Part shown: piece by piece, positions 63,568-64,000 of the stretch
How the letters are laid out: each line of letters begins with the position of its first letter
How positions within the stretch are numbered: position 1 is the stretch's first letter
Assembly (NCBI RefSeq): GCF_004014855.1
Contig: NZ_CP034930.1
Location: 124,001-188,000, forward strand
DNA: 64,000 bases
DNA from: Apibacter raozihei
GTDB taxonomy: Bacteria; Bacteroidota; Bacteroidia; Flavobacteriales; Weeksellaceae
Direction: 5' to 3'
Notes under the pieces: generated by a model
Seen by the model: only the letters and a program-made list of their open reading frames with translations
What the model was told of the DNA's origin: nothing
The model's database searches: none
Position numbers and translations under genes: made by a program

Positions 63568-64000
63568 ATGAAGGAAGTTCAGTTTAGACAAGCAATATGT
63601 GAAGCCATGAGCGAAGAAATGAGAAGAGATCCTTCCATTTATTTAATTGGTGAAGAAGTCGCAAATTATAATGGAGCTTACAAAGCTTCAAAAGGTATGT
63701 TAGACGAATTTGGTCCCAAAAGAATTATTGACTCCCCTATCGCTGAAGGCGGATTTTCAGGAATAAGTGTGGGTGCAGCAATGAATGGATGCAGACCTAT
63801 CGTAGAATACATGACTTTTAACTTTTCATTGGTTGCTATAGATCAGATTATTAATAACGCAGCTAAAATATACCAAATGACCGGAGGACAATGGAATGTA
63901 CCTATTGTATTTCGTGGTCCTACAGCCTCAGCTGGTCAATTAGGAGCAACTCACTCTCAGGCATTTGAAAGTTGGTTTGCCAACTGCCCTGGGTTAAAAG
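63568..64000 (+). CDS. pdhB: Pyruvate dehydrogenase E1 component, beta subunit (partial, runs off the right edge)
   Basis: The first 144 residues are visible, beginning MKEVQFRQAICEAMSEEMRR with the transketolase-like Pyr domain: LIGEEVANYNGAYKASKG, then DSPIAEGGFSGISVGAAMNG and GPTASAGQLGATHSQAFESW. This is the thiamine-diphosphate-binding beta subunit that, with the alpha subunit, decarboxylates pyruvate. The catalytic Glu lies in GEEV. The gene continues past the window. Confidence 0.92.
   Translation, partial: MKEVQFRQAICEAMSEEMRRDPSIYLIGEEVANYNGAYKASKGMLDEFGPKRIIDSPIAEGGFSGISVGAAMNGCRPIVEYMTFNFSLVAIDQIINNAAKIYQMTGGQWNVPIVFRGPTASAGQLGATHSQAFESWFANCPGLK

Overview
The window is low-GC, densely coded DNA from a member of the Bacteroidota, most likely order Flavobacteriales (Flavobacteriaceae or Weeksellaceae). 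The evidence is the flexirubin-type genes (DarA and an ammonia lyase very like the Flavobacterium johnsoniae tyrosine ammonia lyase), many TonB-dependent receptors with N-terminal carboxypeptidase-like domains, lipoproteins with acidic residues after the lipobox Cys, DUF4374, DUF2271, DUF5686 and DUF4136 proteins, and promoter boxes of the Bacteroidota form TAnnTTTG. The genus cannot be fixed from sequence reading alone. No rRNA, tRNA, CRISPR array, complete IS or prophage was seen.

Region 1 (1-14893) is a flexirubin / dialkylresorcinol (aryl polyene) pigment locus in three transcription units: ACP, acyltransferase and DarA (minus, leaving the left edge); tyrosine ammonia lyase, ketoreductase, ketosynthase and a broken gene (minus); and a halogenase-like flavoenzyme, a C45 acyltransferase/hydrolase, a PaaK-like ligase and a small secreted protein (plus). 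A TonB receptor plus DUF4374 lipoprotein operon, normally a siderophore-uptake pair, sits inside it. Two genes of the locus look damaged: one carries two homopolymer frameshifts, and the C45 gene lacks a normal start codon.

Region 2 (15223-34000) is mostly ordinary: an isochorismatase-fold hydrolase with a divergent HxlR regulator, TrmH-type and SAM methyltransferases, methionine aminopeptidase, a HAD hydrolase, a DUF4136 lipoprotein, a siderophore esterase with its TonB receptor, tandem APC permeases, pirin, a CbpA/CbpM co-chaperone pair, a DUF5686 outer-membrane protein, and a TonB receptor divergent from a MocR-type regulator whose PLP lysine is replaced by arginine.

Region 3 (35126-43342) is accessory: two related secreted proteins plus a decayed start of a third, an MFS efflux protein, a GNAT/DUF1778 toxin-antitoxin pair, a HEPN protein next to a nucleotidyltransferase-HEPN fusion, and a five-copy tandem repeat of about 195 bp.

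Region 4 (43343-58682) holds an aldo-keto reductase, a glycosyltransferase and a large iron-acquisition island resembling the Bacteroides xusABC system: AraC regulator, TonB receptor, two DUF4374 lipoproteins, two tandem secreted paralogues (with a decayed third copy), a secreted ankyrin protein, a DUF2271 protein with a probable flavinylation site, a PepSY/flavodoxin/reductase membrane protein and the FMN transferase ApbE. My reading is that ferric-siderophore uptake is coupled here to a flavin-based trans-membrane reductase. A shared 17-bp motif precedes three of the transcription units of the two DUF4374 loci.

Region 5 (58827-64000) is housekeeping: serS, a membrane protein, sufE, a GT9 glycosyltransferase, a GNAT acetyltransferase and the start of the pyruvate dehydrogenase E1 beta gene.
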